From: Druceiella hillmani
Taxonomy: Eukaryota; Arthropoda; Insecta; Lepidoptera; Hepialidae
Assembly: GCA_039881145.1 (NCBI GenBank)
Contig: JAYKKI010000037.1
Location: forward strand, 19,651,001-19,715,000
DNA: 64,000 nucleotides
Reading direction: 5' to 3'
Shown here: positions 25,116 through 36,059 of the stretch, piece after piece
Numbering within the stretch: position 1 is the first letter of the stretch
Layout of the letters: each line of letters starts with the position of its first letter
Program-made: the position numbers and the translations under genes
The notes under the pieces: model-generated
Databases searched by the model: none
What the model was told of the DNA's origin: nothing
Seen by the model: the letters and a program-made list of their open reading frames with translations, nothing else

Positions 25116-25445
25116 CAGAATTTTCGTGTTAAGCGCTGCAAAGTAACTAATTTCAGTGATATTACATGTTCATTTTGTTGCTTCTGGCGTAAAGTAAGGA
25201 AATTATCTCGAGTAATTTCACTTTTTTTCCCTGGTATATGCTATATTATCAACAAGGTCTTCTTTTTAACGACTACTTAAGACTTTATGAGAATTTGGCT
25301 AGTTCAAACTCATAAGTTACTTCAAATATTTTTATGAATTATGTTTAATAAATTAATTGTCAATTTAAATGTTAAAAAATATGCAACCTTGGTATATTCT
25401 CTCCACCATCCTCAAATTATTAATATGTATCTGTTTCGTTAGAAA

Positions 25446-25492
25446 TCACACACACAAACACATGCACACACACACACACATACACACACACA

Positions 25493-25535
<43 letters not shown>

Positions 25536-25552
25536 GTACGCACGCACCCACG
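25446..25552. repeat. (CA)n microsatellite, compound
   Basis: A CA-rich tract with ATGC, CGCG and TATACGTACGCACG interruptions; the longest pure run is about 34 bp ending near 25530. Confidence 0.95.
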
Positions 25553-25559
25553 CACTTTT

Positions 25560-27255
25560 AAAAATATTTATTTAATTCTTGATATAAAAGATCATTTAAT
25601 CGTTTGGTTAGAAATAAATATTAAATAGATGTAGTGATCTGATTATCTTGTAAACATACGTTCCATTATTGGGGAAAATGCAATTAATTTTCTAGACTTT
25701 TAGTACATTCTCAATTATATAACATTATTATAATGTTGTAATCCAATTATTCATAAGTTTTGTCCTAATTATTTAACGATTTTCTTTGTGTAAAATACAC
25801 GATATTTAAAAAATCATATGCAAGTATTAATAACAATGTTTTTAAACCAGCTAAAGTTTTGGAGAGAAAACTATTTACAAAAAATTTCAAATATAAATTA
25901 ACAAAGAAACATTATACGTTGTTGAAATTTTTTCCGAAGTCTCTTTTTGTACTATCTAATTAACAATTACATAAAATAAATACATATGCTTAAGAAAATT
26001 GTCCTCGTAATAGTAAATATTACTAAAAAGTACCGATTAAAAGTTTAAGATTAGCATGGACATACCGGAATAAAAATATAATTGGATTTAAAATTGAAAA
26101 AATATGGCCATTTGACTCAGTACTTGGAAGTATACAGTACTTGGAAGTATATAGAAAATAATTATTGATATAGGCAAATAAGATTTTGTTGCAAGAAATT
26201 TGTTTTGACATCTTTATAGCCTGGTTGACATTAATTTTTTAGAATTTTATTACGAATAAATTTAGAAATATTTTTTATGATAGAGTGATATAAAATATGT
26301 ATAAATAACATGATCATAATTATTATATATATTAACATAATTTTATCTCTAAATGGAAAATTTCAGAGCAGGTGATTTTGTCGTGCAAAATAGTTGCCTT
26401 TCGCAAAATGCGTTAGTAATTTACGGAGAGTGGCAATAAAACCTACAAAGCGAACTAAACTGCATGAAATACCTTACGATGCAAAATACATTTATATTGA
26501 CCTCAAATAAAACAGACTAATGAGCTCAAGTACCTTACTGATTCATTCGTAATATGGTAATCAAGGGACAGAACATTCCAGACGTATTATTTTAGAACAG
26601 AATCCAGCGGCATTGAATACGTACAAAGTTTAGTTTTTTATAAAAAAGAACAAAAACGTTTTAATGAGTGTATAAAGAAAAACTATTTTATAAAATAACT
26701 TGTGCCTTTATAGTTTGATTATTCTTTATCACAATTTTAGAATTGATGCTGAAAATATTTTTCTCCACTCGTATGTTTTTTTTTGCTCAAGTGCATGCCA
26801 TCACCCTGAACCCGAATCCGAACCTGAACCTAGATTTTCTGGTTATGTGATTTCTTTTGCGACAGTTTTATCGTTACTTTCTTAATCCAGTGGTAAAATC
26901 GTACTTTTTGCAGTAGTTTTTCATCGAGCATAATTAGTTTCTGTATAATTCCCTTTTTGATTTAAGTCTTGAAGTATTCACACAACAATCTTTTATGTAT
27001 TATTTAACTTATATTTTCTAATAAAAATAAGTGTAAATTATATGCTCGCGCTTACACTAATATGAACACTCAACGAATTTAATACCATACGTTAAACATT
27101 ACTTTTTAATTGTATCCGGCTTGGAAAGATTATTTACGGAAAACATTAAATTAATATTTCGTTTTGAAACGTATTTATTATTAAGCTTCATAATACACAA
27201 ATTTGTTGGCATACGAACACCATAAATTATAAATTAATCCCCGAATAAGCGAACC
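25560..27255. other. A+T-rich stretch with small tandem repeats
   Basis: CAGTACTTGGAAGTATA occurs twice in direct succession at 26118-26134 and 26135-26151. A hexamer-like run of about 4.5 units (CCGAAT / CTGAAC type) lies at 26804-26831. No gene was recognised. Confidence 0.55.
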
Positions 27256-27260
27256 CAAGT

Positions 27261-27476
27261 TTGTTACCTGTCTCGTTCAGTCAAGGAACAAAGGAAATTT
27301 CATCGTCCGTATACGCACCCAACCCCCACCAATCTCAAGCCTGCGTCCTTATTAAGTCAACATGGCAGCCCGAATGCAGCTTCACCGTCTTGAATATTCA
27401 TGTCGTATTTAATTATTTTTCTTTTAGTCTGCGTGAAATATTACGTAAATGCATGTCATTACTACTTCTGAACTAA
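27261..27476 (+). CDS. Unidentified open frame in a G+C-richer patch
   Basis: About 70 open codons whose first half is clearly richer in G+C than the flanks (PNPHQSQACVLIKSTWQPEC). The upstream codon is TTG, so there is no normal initiation codon; an exon or transposon fragment would be needed to explain coding. No motif was recognised. The second half returns to A+T-rich, low-information sequence, which weakens the case. Confidence 0.15.
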   Translation: MLPVSFSQGTKEISSSVYAPNPHQSQACVLIKSTWQPECSFTVLNIHVVFNYFSFSLREILRKCMSLLLLN

Positions 27477-27479
27477 ACA

Positions 27480-27900
27480 TGATATTACACGCATTTAATT
27501 ATCGTAAACTCAAATAATTTTTTCGTGGCATTATTTACACTTTCTTTAAGTTCTTTACCACGACCTAGGTTTCATTGTATTACAACATTTTCAGGTGGGC
27601 TATTAGTTTGCTGAAGATGTTCATCTGAAGATCTATCATCATACTCTGACTTTGCTATGCCACATTTATCCGTGCCAAAATTTTAGAGACTTAATTATCA
27701 GATTAATATGAGGCCATATCATATAAATCGATAACGGCATTTGGGCTATTTACAATTAAGCAATTATATGGTATATTTTCAAATTCTGTAGTCAAATTCT
27801 TAACTTTTTTTATGCTACCAGGATAGGGCAATGCAAATAAATAATATCATTCATCAATTAGTTAATTAAGATGGAGATATGAGTTCACAAATAAAAAATA
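27480..27900. other. A+T-rich spacer
   Basis: Nothing was recognised here. Confidence 0.5.
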
Positions 27901-27904
27901 GCCG

Positions 27905-28650
27905 CACTACTGAAGCATCAGGGTGATCTATTAGAATCCAGAGTTCAGAGACGAAAACTTAGATACACATAGTAATAATTTAGATAGTTTGATATAAAAA
28001 ATACTAATCTGTAAACCGCAGACTTTTAAGTGTGACGATAGGAAACAAGCAGCACCGTCACAACTGAAAACTTGAAATATTGAGTTTAATGACAGAGTCT
28101 CTGCTTGAGACCCACAATACTAATTTAAAAATAGCAAACCCTCAAGTCTAACATTTTAGATAGACTGTATCCCTGCAGCATCAGCACTAAAAATTTAGAA
28201 CCCGAGGCGTAATTTAAAAAACGTTACTTGAAACGCGTAATACTAATTCATAAATAGCAGATTTAAGCCATGTGGTTTAGACAAATAGTTTGCATCATCA
28301 GAACTAAGGAGTTGCATCCCGAAGTTCAATGACATTGTCTCTGTTTGAAACCTATAATACCAATTTAAAATCAGAACATCCTGCGTTCCCATGTTTCAAA
28401 GAGTTCGTACCTAATAGTATCAGGACTGAGGAGTGTGGAACCAGAATTTAGTGCAAAATCTCTGCTTGAGACCCAAAAGACGAATTTAAAAACGGTATAT
28501 CCTGAAGTATCACGGTTTAGGTACGTAGCACCCCTGCATTATCAGGACTGAGGAGTTAGAACCCGAAGTTTAATGACAGAGTATCTGCTCGATACACATA
28601 ATACTAATTTAAAAACAGCTGATCTTCATGTCTCGTGGTTTAGTGACAGG
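27905..28650 (+). repeat. Diverged minisatellite, ~120-bp period, about six units
   Basis: The best anchor is TCTCTGCTTGAGACCCA and its variants. Its core CTTG falls at 27988 (variant), 28104, 28227, 28344 (TTTG), 28465 and 28588 (CTCG), giving spacings of 116, 123, 117, 121 and 123. Other blocks repeated in the same order are ATCAGGACTGAGGAGT, a GAACCCGAAGTTTAATGACA block, AATACTAATTTAAAAA and a block ending in GTTTAG. Units differ by many substitutions and small indels, so the array is old. It ends about 750 bp before the Copia-type remnant. Confidence 0.88.
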
Positions 28651-29390
28651 ACTCGTCGTATATTTTATCAATTTTAAAAGAAAAAATTGTCTTTTACGAA
28701 AATATACCATCAAATACAATATTGATATAACAACAATAATAACTAACACAAATCATCTACGATTCCTTGGTTGATAAAAGAACAGATATTGTCTTGCTTT
28801 CCGAGTGCAAAATATATAACATTTTAGTGTTATTTACAGCTAAATAATGACTGAATATATGAATGTATTCATTGAATACAACTGTTTCCTCAGAGGTAAC
28901 AAAGCATATTTCAACCTAAATAGGTAACGACTGCCACATAAAATAGTACGAAGGCGTAATTTGATTTAAATATAAGAATGATTAAACTCTAACTGGTCAG
29001 AACAATATTTTACGTTAATTATACTAAATTAGTTTCAATTTGTAAAAATATTAGAGTGTGATAATTTGGCTTATTCTAGTGATCAATAATAAAGTGTAAA
29101 AGAACAATGATTCTATCATTGTACTTCCTCTCTTCCATTCAGAGATATCAAGAGTTGCGGTGGTTATTTGTTCGGGTATCTCATCAAAATCTTTGAAAAA
29201 TTACCCACATATATTTTACTAATTCAATATAATCCAGTAGCCTTAGTATGAAAGTACTTTTGAATATTAAAACTGGAAATTTTTTAAAAATACAACCTGC
29301 AACGTGGATTTGTCAAACTACCAAAATCAACATTAATGTAAACAGTAAATCGATTCCAATTAATCCTTTAACATTCATTGAAAATTTAGC
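28651..29390. other. Spacer that should hold the 5' end of the Copia-type remnant
   Basis: No LTR, primer-binding site or polypurine tract was recognised. AATAATAAAGTGTA near 29086 and CTAATAAAGTGTG near 31208 are weakly alike, which might be residual LTR sequence, but the match is too short to claim. Confidence 0.35.
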
Positions 29391-29394
29391 GGCC

Positions 29395-30060
29395 ACGAAA
29401 ATTATTCTACATGGAGACGCCGTTAAGATTTATTTCCAATATGGAGAATTATGATATCGTGTTCAAAATATTGTCCCTGTGATTCAAAGGACAATTTTAA
29501 AGCCATGAGGGAAATATTTTATAAATCGATCTGACAAACTCTATTCATTTTATAGAAGCTTAAACTGCATAAGAAGTCCAAAATAATTTAGCACATGCTT
29601 TTGACAAATCAGAGTTGACAGGTAAATTAAGTTTATTTGAAAATTTATATACGACAGCTCTTGAAGAATGTCAAAATATAGATGAATATGTCAGCTTAAT
29701 AATGACCACAGCGCTTAAGGTCCGAAACATCGCATTTAAAGTAGACGATGAGTAGATTATAACAATGTGTCCTTCCAGTTTATCTGATTTATACGAGCCA
29801 ATCATTACTTTGTATAAATCGGAATAGAAATTTCAGTTATGAAGATAAGAACTAACTTGGTCGAGGCGAATGTTTTCCAAGACGTCAGAACAACCAGCGG
29901 CGACACGATGACGTTTGGAATCAATCGGTATTTTAAATAAATGAGATGAAATAATAGGTCACAAAAAGGACTGTTGTTTTAACTGCAACACATTGGTTTA
30001 CTTAAAAGTATATAGAGAATGCAGATCAGAGCAAGAATAAAAAAGGGTTTAAATCAAATT
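29395..30060 (+). pseudogene. Copia-type retrotransposon gag remnant
   Basis: The decayed gag of a Ty1/Copia-type element. After an eroded N-terminal part (DSKDNFKAMREI at 29481), the frame starting at 29573 reads EVQNNLAHAFDKSELTGK, LSLFENLYTTALEECQNI, DEYVSLIMTTALKVRNIA and FKVDDE, then a stop, IITMCPSSLSDLYEPIIT, and a second stop near 29827. This matches the known order of the Copia gag (UBN2-type) domain. The end of the domain continues in another frame (IRTNLVEANVFQDV). A damaged zinc knuckle follows at about 29968-30030 (CFNCNTLVYLKVYREC), with the histidine replaced and the spacing altered. It is non-functional: several stops and at least two frameshifts. Confidence 0.85.
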
Positions 30061-30199
30061 AGCTTAAATTTCGTTGCTTTATTTGCAGCCTAGGCAAATA
30101 ATCAAGCCTGGTAAGTTTAAATTAATTCTGCCCTGCACATTACCAAAACCAAAGTACCTCCTAAAAAAAGAAACGAATAACCATTTCAATATAATAGCA

Positions 30200-30445
30200 G
30201 AAACAATATCTAAGAAAATAAAAGTGGTAGACATCAAACCTCCGTAAGTAAAATGTCCTGGTCAAGAGAGTCTCTTGACAGTCTACAATGCTAAAGATCA
30301 GTGTAAAAAAATCTTACTGAGAATATATTTTTAAATCGCGCATCTGACCTATTGTCAGTGAATTAATTAATTAAAAATAGTAGCCAAGGACGATTTAGTA
30401 GGAAATATTGTTTAATGAAAGAAAAATTAAATTTTGTCTACTGAA
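30200..30445 (+). pseudogene. Copia-type pre-integrase region remnant
   Basis: It lies between the gag and RT remnants in the expected position. Frame 30212 onward reads KKIKVVDIKPP, a stop, then VKCPGQESLLTVYNAKDQ. Frame 30310 onward reads LTENIFLNRASDLLSVN, a stop, LIKNSSQGRFSRKYCLM. The second segment resembles the 'L-x-VLYVP-x-L-x-x-NLLSV-x-x-L' block that precedes the integrase in Copia polyproteins. The protease active-site triplet was not identified. A 19-nt palindrome (9-nt arms GTCAAGAGA, single-base centre) lies at 30261-30279. Confidence 0.6.
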
Positions 30446-30570
30446 GGAAATAGTAACAAATACTGCAATAAACATTTCTTCTATTTCATCTTTTTATTCT
30501 ATTGAGAAGCAGTACAATCAGCCAAATTTAGAGACTGAAAATATTAATTAATCAAGTCAAATCAAGTTGT

Positions 30571-30900
30571 CGAGAAATAATACAATTTGACATGATCACA
30601 CTGTTTTGATATGGTGATTTCAAGAAACAAATACATATTATAATACCCGAGGGACTCCAATGAAAACCAGATATAGTATGTAAATAAAACAGATCACTAT
30701 ACGGATTAAAATAAGCACCAAGACACCAAATGCTCCTCTGTATCTACGTCCACGACATACTACTATTTTCAAAAGATAAATAGGGATTACTATGCTCTAA
30801 ATTAGATTGATAAAATGAACAAAATGCTTGTGCATGTGGAGAGTAACGGCAAAATTGCCAAATATAATATATACTTATTGAAAATATTATAACGGGGGAT
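30571..30900 (+). pseudogene. Copia-type reverse transcriptase remnant with internal deletion
   Basis: One frame from 30571 to 30783 reads REIIQFDMITLF, stop, YGDFKKQIHIIIPEGLQ, stop, KPDIVCK, stop, NRSLYGLK, stop, APRHQMLLCIYVHDILLF, then SKDK and a stop. PEGL, SLYGLK, APR and the Y-V-x-D box (here YVHD, so the first catalytic aspartate is replaced) are hallmark Copia RT motifs. The long stretch normally found between APR and YVDD is missing without loss of frame. A +1-shifted segment from 30806 (VHVESNGKIAKYNIYLLKIL) fits the region after the active site. No integrase is present between this and the pre-integrase remnant, so that domain was deleted. RNase H and a 3' LTR were not found. Confidence 0.88.
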
Positions 30901-31833
30901 TTACTTTGAATAATGATATTCTGAAATTAAAACATTAAGATTTAATGCATAACTATAACTAAACGAGCAATGTTCTTGGACGTACAATCTGATAGACTAG
31001 TAAAGTTTATATATAGAATAAGGAAAATAATTTGTGAAAAAAAATAGCATAGAAAAAAAAATACAGCGACTCAGTCATAAGAGTAAATTGTATTATAACA
31101 GATGAATAAAATTGGAATTAAAAGATATGAAGAAAAGTAAAATCATCTGGAACGGAGTCGTATCACCTATTCTATTATTCAAGGAAGCAGCCCTGTCACC
31201 CCTTCCAACCAGGGGCTAATAAAGTGTGTTTTGTTTATCAGTATAGCCATCAAATAGAAAGTGTTTTTGAAAAATTTATTAACTGATGAGATAATTTAAT
31301 TAAAAAGCTATTAATATGTTGCTAATAAGCTGAATATTCAAATATTGTTAATCAAAGTACAATAAATATAAATATAAACAGTGAGTTTTACAAAAATTAT
31401 AAACATGTAGATGTTAGGTATACAATTATGAGAGAAAAGCTTCATGAAAACCTTATGGAACTAAACCCTATATGTATAAAAACGACAATCATTGTGTCGG
31501 CATATTCTATAAGATCTAATCCAGAATTAAGTTTAAACAAATGAAAAGAAAATGAAATAACACCTAATCTCAAGTAACACTGCCTAACATGTCAGTTTTT
31601 GGAGTAACTAAGACTAAACTGACAAAACAATTGTTTAGCTTAATTTTTGAGTCAATGATATTTTTTTAAGTCAATGTTATATTATTTATTATGAGTAATA
31701 TTCAAAATTTTGGAATATATTTGTTTTACTTTAGCTAGGACCTCCCGGTCCATACTATCGTATATAAATTGTTTAATGTCGAGATAAGACTGTAAAATTC
31801 ATTATTAGCCGTCAATATTTTATCTATCATTGC

Positions 31834-31835
<2 letters not shown>
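30901..31835. other. A+T-rich stretch after the Copia remnant
   Basis: No RNase H motif or LTR was recognised. A small G+C-rich spot at 31185-31215 has no open frame. Confidence 0.45.
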
Positions 31836-31894
<59 letters not shown>

Positions 31895-31910
31895 GTATAT
31901 ATGTATATAA
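31836..31910. repeat. Imperfect (TA)n / (TG)n microsatellite
   Basis: An AT-alternating tract with GTGTA, CATA and GTATG interruptions. Confidence 0.93.
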
Positions 31911-34290
31911 ATGGTGTAATATGTTCTTACTGAAATAAAACTTTTTAAATAAATTAATATTATTGCATAAAATTAGAATAATTTGGGACAGCATCGAATG
32001 CAAAAAAATTAGATTTGTTCCAATAAAAATAAAAATAGCGTACTTTTTGCAATTTTCTATATAATAAGTAAAAAATGTTCGTTCTTTGCTTCTGATGTAA
32101 GATGAATTTTAAAGGGATACACTATATTAAATTATTAGCAATCTTCCTCTCGGCATTAAATTATATGTAAAAAAAATGTAATTGTAAAAAAGCCAATGAA
32201 CCTTTAATTATATGATTGAAAAATCTTAACAATATTGAAGTAAATATGCGAAACTGATGACTGACATGAATAAAACAAATTGTAGTGCTTCTAGACATCA
32301 AAAATAATGTATTTTACTTTAAAACCCCTTTTACATTCAATTATTTTTTTATTTTTTTAACAATACAAAATTTTAAATAAAAATTTATTGGACCTCTAAA
32401 ATGCCATATTAAATTACTGATATTTCTTAATATTATCGCCAATAAGCTCGATGAATTACTTCTTCTGGTTTCTAAAGCTACCCCAAAATATAAAAAAAAA
32501 ATTTTTTAAGGTGGTAACGTTTTTTTGTCGATTTACTCTTTAGAGTTCTAATTTTGTTATTGTGAATACAAATTCAATATGATGCAAAATTATAATACTT
32601 TTTTTCCAATTTGAAACTACATTTGACAAAGTTGCAACATTATGGTAAATACAGTTTTAAATACAACAAAAGTGAATGAAAGGTTTTTAAACGTAAAAGT
32701 AAACGGCCCTTAATGCAAGCCATTAAAACCCCCTTTAGTACCTCGCATCCATATAATCTTGGTTTCCACACGCTATCCCCCTTCATTGTAATCGAAGTAA
32801 CCTTAACGAGAGGGAAATAATTTTTCATTCTGTAAAGACTCAAAGGAAGTAATTTTACATTCTGTAAATATCACTTACGGCGCTCTTTTTTCACTATACA
32901 CAAGCCAGTAAAAAAAACTTTAATTTCCACCCGAAACAGATATCATAGGCTAAGTTAAACCTGGTCGCGTATTTGAAAAAGATACTTTAATGCGGCACCT
33001 CAGGAGGGAAAGAAATTAGATAACATTTCTAGACGGTAAACACGCAACAATGCTATTTCTATATGGCTCAAATGGTGACATACCGTAGCAGAAGTTGTAA
33101 GTTCATAAGCATTTAAAGTCACTAAAACCTGCATCCTATTAGGCAAGTTCAAGTGATGTATTAACGTAGTGTTTCAAGTACTTAACGCATAAAACACTCA
33201 TAAAAAGCTAACGCAGAACGTCTTTATTTTATTTATTATTTCCAGTAATATGCTATTATTTTTACCATTATTACAAAAACCTAAACTTAGTTTTATTATC
33301 GTGATTGTGATTAAATATTGATAAAGCTGACAATGACAATATTAAAATCTAACTTACTTCGATAATAACGGACCATCGATATGGAAAGACAAAAGTTAAA
33401 GCGATGAAAACTAAACTTTATCTTTTTACGGCAAACAATCTTATGGTTTTATCAAGATTTTTTCAGCTAACAATTGGAATGTTGAGAAATGTGTTCGTGA
33501 GAGTCAGCGATATGAGTTTCGTAGAAAGTGTTCATACCAACTTTCATCATAAAACAAAGCACATATTAAGCTCATATTTTAACTCAAAATGTGGTCAGAG
33601 CCATATTTCCATATTTTTTCTTTGTTTCGACCAAAATTTACTTGTTTATTCATCACCTATGGGAAAACCATATACAAATCAAAGTGAGATACAATGAGTG
33701 AGTCTTTAAAGTATTAGGTTAACTTGTATTCTAATAGTCCCACATCAAAATAACATTCTACGTACATATCTCCTCGATCTGATATAAATATTTGTATAAT
33801 TCATTAAATACTCAGGAATTGTATTACATATCAAAAACACAATAATTATCAGTAGTCAAAGTAATAATAATGTAGATTTAAAAAAAATAAAATGTCATGT
33901 CAGTTCTTTCAAAAGATTAATGGTTGTATAGTATCCGTAAAAGAGACTACTCGTATTGGCATAATGGCTTAATGAGCTTATATTTCTTAAAGGAACCATA
34001 TACAACATCTTAAATGTATCTTATATGAATTCAATTTAAATATCTGTTTTATATATTAACTTTAAATATAAACTATGTTATATTGGTTCATTGTTTAATA
34101 AATATTTAAAATTATTGAAATCAACCTTACATTCCAAATTCACTATAATTATCAGCAACAGAATTACTAATAATAATATTCATATTTGTTATAATATCGA
34201 TTTGAAAACAAAAGCTTTTAAACGACTAATAGTTGTATAATAAAATAGGAACTAAGCCTGTGCTGTGGCCTTTCATACAATTTAAAATGA
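31911..34290. other. A+T-rich stretch without recognised features
   Basis: Open frames at 32640-32843 (minus) and 33404-33697 (plus) show no motif and chance-like composition. TTCATTCTGTAAA and TTACATTCTGTAAA at about 32824 and 32855 form a weak short repeat. Confidence 0.5.
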
Positions 34291-34372
34291 AATAAATTAT
34301 TTAATTGATTTTAACACCGTAAAGGAACTACAAATAAAAAATTCTCCAACGTCATTTTCACCTTCAGTTATA

Positions 34373-34837
34373 ATGATAACAGAAGTGCAAAATGCTCTAA
34401 AAGTGATATTTTTAAAACAGCAATTTACTGTTGTGCATTTATCAAGTAACTTATGTGTTTTGACTTTGATTAAAAGAAAAAAATATTCGAAGCTTATAAC
34501 AGTTTTTAAAATATTTTTTCTCACGAAACATTTGGAAGATTTTATGGAGAGTTGTAGAGGACGGGCATTAGCTTTCTGTTAATCTATTTTGGACGGAGGA
34601 TACGACACGAATAATTATTGTGAGGTTACTAAACGGATATTCAAAGATTTTGTCCTTCAAAGTGGCAAAGATTTCAATGTGTGTGCATTGGCAGATATTG
34701 TGCTAGAAATATTAAAAGCTTGTCACACAAAACTGTTCCTACATTTTGCTAATTCCAGTTTCTATTTTACGAAAAATTCTTTAAAAGAGCATTACATTAT
34801 TGACAGCAAAATCTATTTTTTGCACTTGTCCAAATGA
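34373..34837 (+). pseudogene. Coding-like stretch, possibly retroelement gag
   Basis: Two adjoining open frames in the same phase, 34373-34582 (starting at ATG) and 34589-34837, are separated only by one stop codon and a few bases. The junction reads FMESCRGRALAFC, stop, then SILDGGYDTNNYCEVTKR and IFKDFVLQSGKDFNVCAL. The pattern of a hydrophobic segment, GRAL, then a spacer and an F-containing helix is faintly like retrotransposon gag (GxA...Y...L...F), but no zinc knuckle or polymerase follows. It could equally be a decayed gene fragment or chance, since the sequence is low in G+C. Confidence 0.25.
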
Positions 34838-34839
34838 AG

Positions 34840-35460
34840 GTGAGGGTCGCTTCGGCAAAAATATATTCGCAGTTGAAAAGAAATATGATATTATGTTTAA
34901 ATGTTTTTAGTCCTCTCGAAAAATAATTATTGAGAGCTCGTATGTCTTGCACTATGCATAAATCCCATACTTTTTTATAGGGATATAAATGAGGATGGTA
35001 AAGAAGTATTATTATATACGTCAATCAAAAATTAACGCCAAAAAATGTCGAAAAGTTCACCATATTTTAATATGCATATCAAGCAAAATGGCACTGATAA
35101 TTACATCAACATAATCTACAAAATAAACATTCAATTTATATATATTAAAATACGCATAGGTTAAGTTCTGCAAAGTGATGTAAATATGAATTAAATACTG
35201 TAATTAATGACAAACTTTTTTCTTAGTTTAGGCATTAAATTTTATACTGAGAAAATTAAAGGTAAAATATCAAGAGTGAGATTTATTGTCATTTTTTTTT
35301 TAAAACTGACATGTCTACTAAATTAAAATAATCTATATAAAACTAAATGTGATGTATCTAACTTAACTATAGGTTTCATCGCTATAAATGAAGTAATTTT
35401 TTTTCAAGAAAAACATTAAGTGCAGTAATTAAAAGTGACAGTTTATGTACCAGAAAATGA
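34840..35460. other. A+T-rich spacer
   Basis: Nothing was recognised here. Confidence 0.5.
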
Positions 35461-35469
35461 TGTGCAGAG

Positions 35470-35517
35470 TGTAGCCAACTTCTGTTGCACGAAAACTTCT
35501 GTAGCCAACTTCTGTTG
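35470..35517. repeat. Tandem duplication, 30-bp period
   Basis: TGTAGCCAACTTCTGTTG occurs at 35470-35487 and 35500-35517. Confidence 0.88.
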
Positions 35518-35777
35518 GAAAAACAGAGGTATTGAAAGGAAGTAGAACATCCTACCAATTTTAGAAGTATCAAAAATCGATTGCAAAATTTAGTGTTGAA
35601 TATATCAGGAAATATTAAATAAGCAAAAAAAGACGTTTGATGTGATTTAAATTTTTCTTCACTAATTAAATGTTTTTTTCTTTTGTCATGAACTATTTTC
35701 AACACTTTCCGACTTTAAACTTCCTTTCATTCGTAACCTACCTTTAGTCAGTTTTACACTGGTACAAAAAATTAGGA

Positions 35778-35981
35778 TCATTTCTTTTTTGTACCTGTTA
35801 TATTAATTGAAACCCTACTACAGTATATTACCGCCTGAAATCTACTGAAATGATATTGCTGAGTTTTACGGTGGGAAAACTTTTTCCATTCATCTTCGCC
35901 GGATGGAACGTATTGAAATAACTTTCCTATGTACGCGAACCAACCCCAGTCGAAATATTTATTAAAGCTGTCCCTACCCAT
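35778..35981 (-). CDS. Unidentified 67-codon open frame
   Basis: It begins with ATG and is aromatic-rich: MGRDSFNKYFDWGWFAYIGK, later VPSGEDEWKKFSHRK. Its composition is less A+T-biased than that of neighbouring frames. No domain was recognised and there is no upstream promoter or splice context that supports a gene. Its 5' end lies on the first unit of the direct repeat at 35958-36028, so the start may be an accident of that duplication. Confidence 0.18.
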   Translation of the reverse strand: MGRDSFNKYFDWGWFAYIGKLFQYVPSGEDEWKKFSHRKTQQYHFSRFQAVIYCSRVSINITGTKKK

Positions 35982-36028
35982 ACATTAAACGCATATATTA
36001 AATACGCATTTATTAAAGCTGTCCCTAC
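35958..36028. repeat. Direct repeat, 51-bp period
   Basis: TTTATTAAAGCTGTCCCTAC occurs at 35958-35977 and 36009-36028. A weaker third relative, TCTATTAAAGCCATCC, follows at about 36039. Confidence 0.88.
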
Positions 36029-36059
36029 GCATATAATGTCTATTAAAGCCATCCGATGT

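Noticed and set aside
24951..25280. 109-codon open frame
   Set aside because: It has no ATG at its start, and its length is helped by an in-phase 30-bp tandem duplication; no motif is visible.
25369..25575. Open frame rich in H-T repeats
   Set aside because: It is a translation of the (CA)n microsatellite.
29086..31215. Weak AATAAAGTGT similarity as LTR pair of the Copia remnant
   Set aside because: The shared run is about 10 A+T-rich bases and not alignable beyond that.
35382..35705. 107-codon minus-strand frame
   Set aside because: The repeated NRSWL words come from a 30-bp tandem duplication; no domain is visible.
35778..35981. FDWGWF words as a mitochondrial ND5 insertion
   Set aside because: Only a few aromatic residues match that impression; the rest of the frame does not follow the family.
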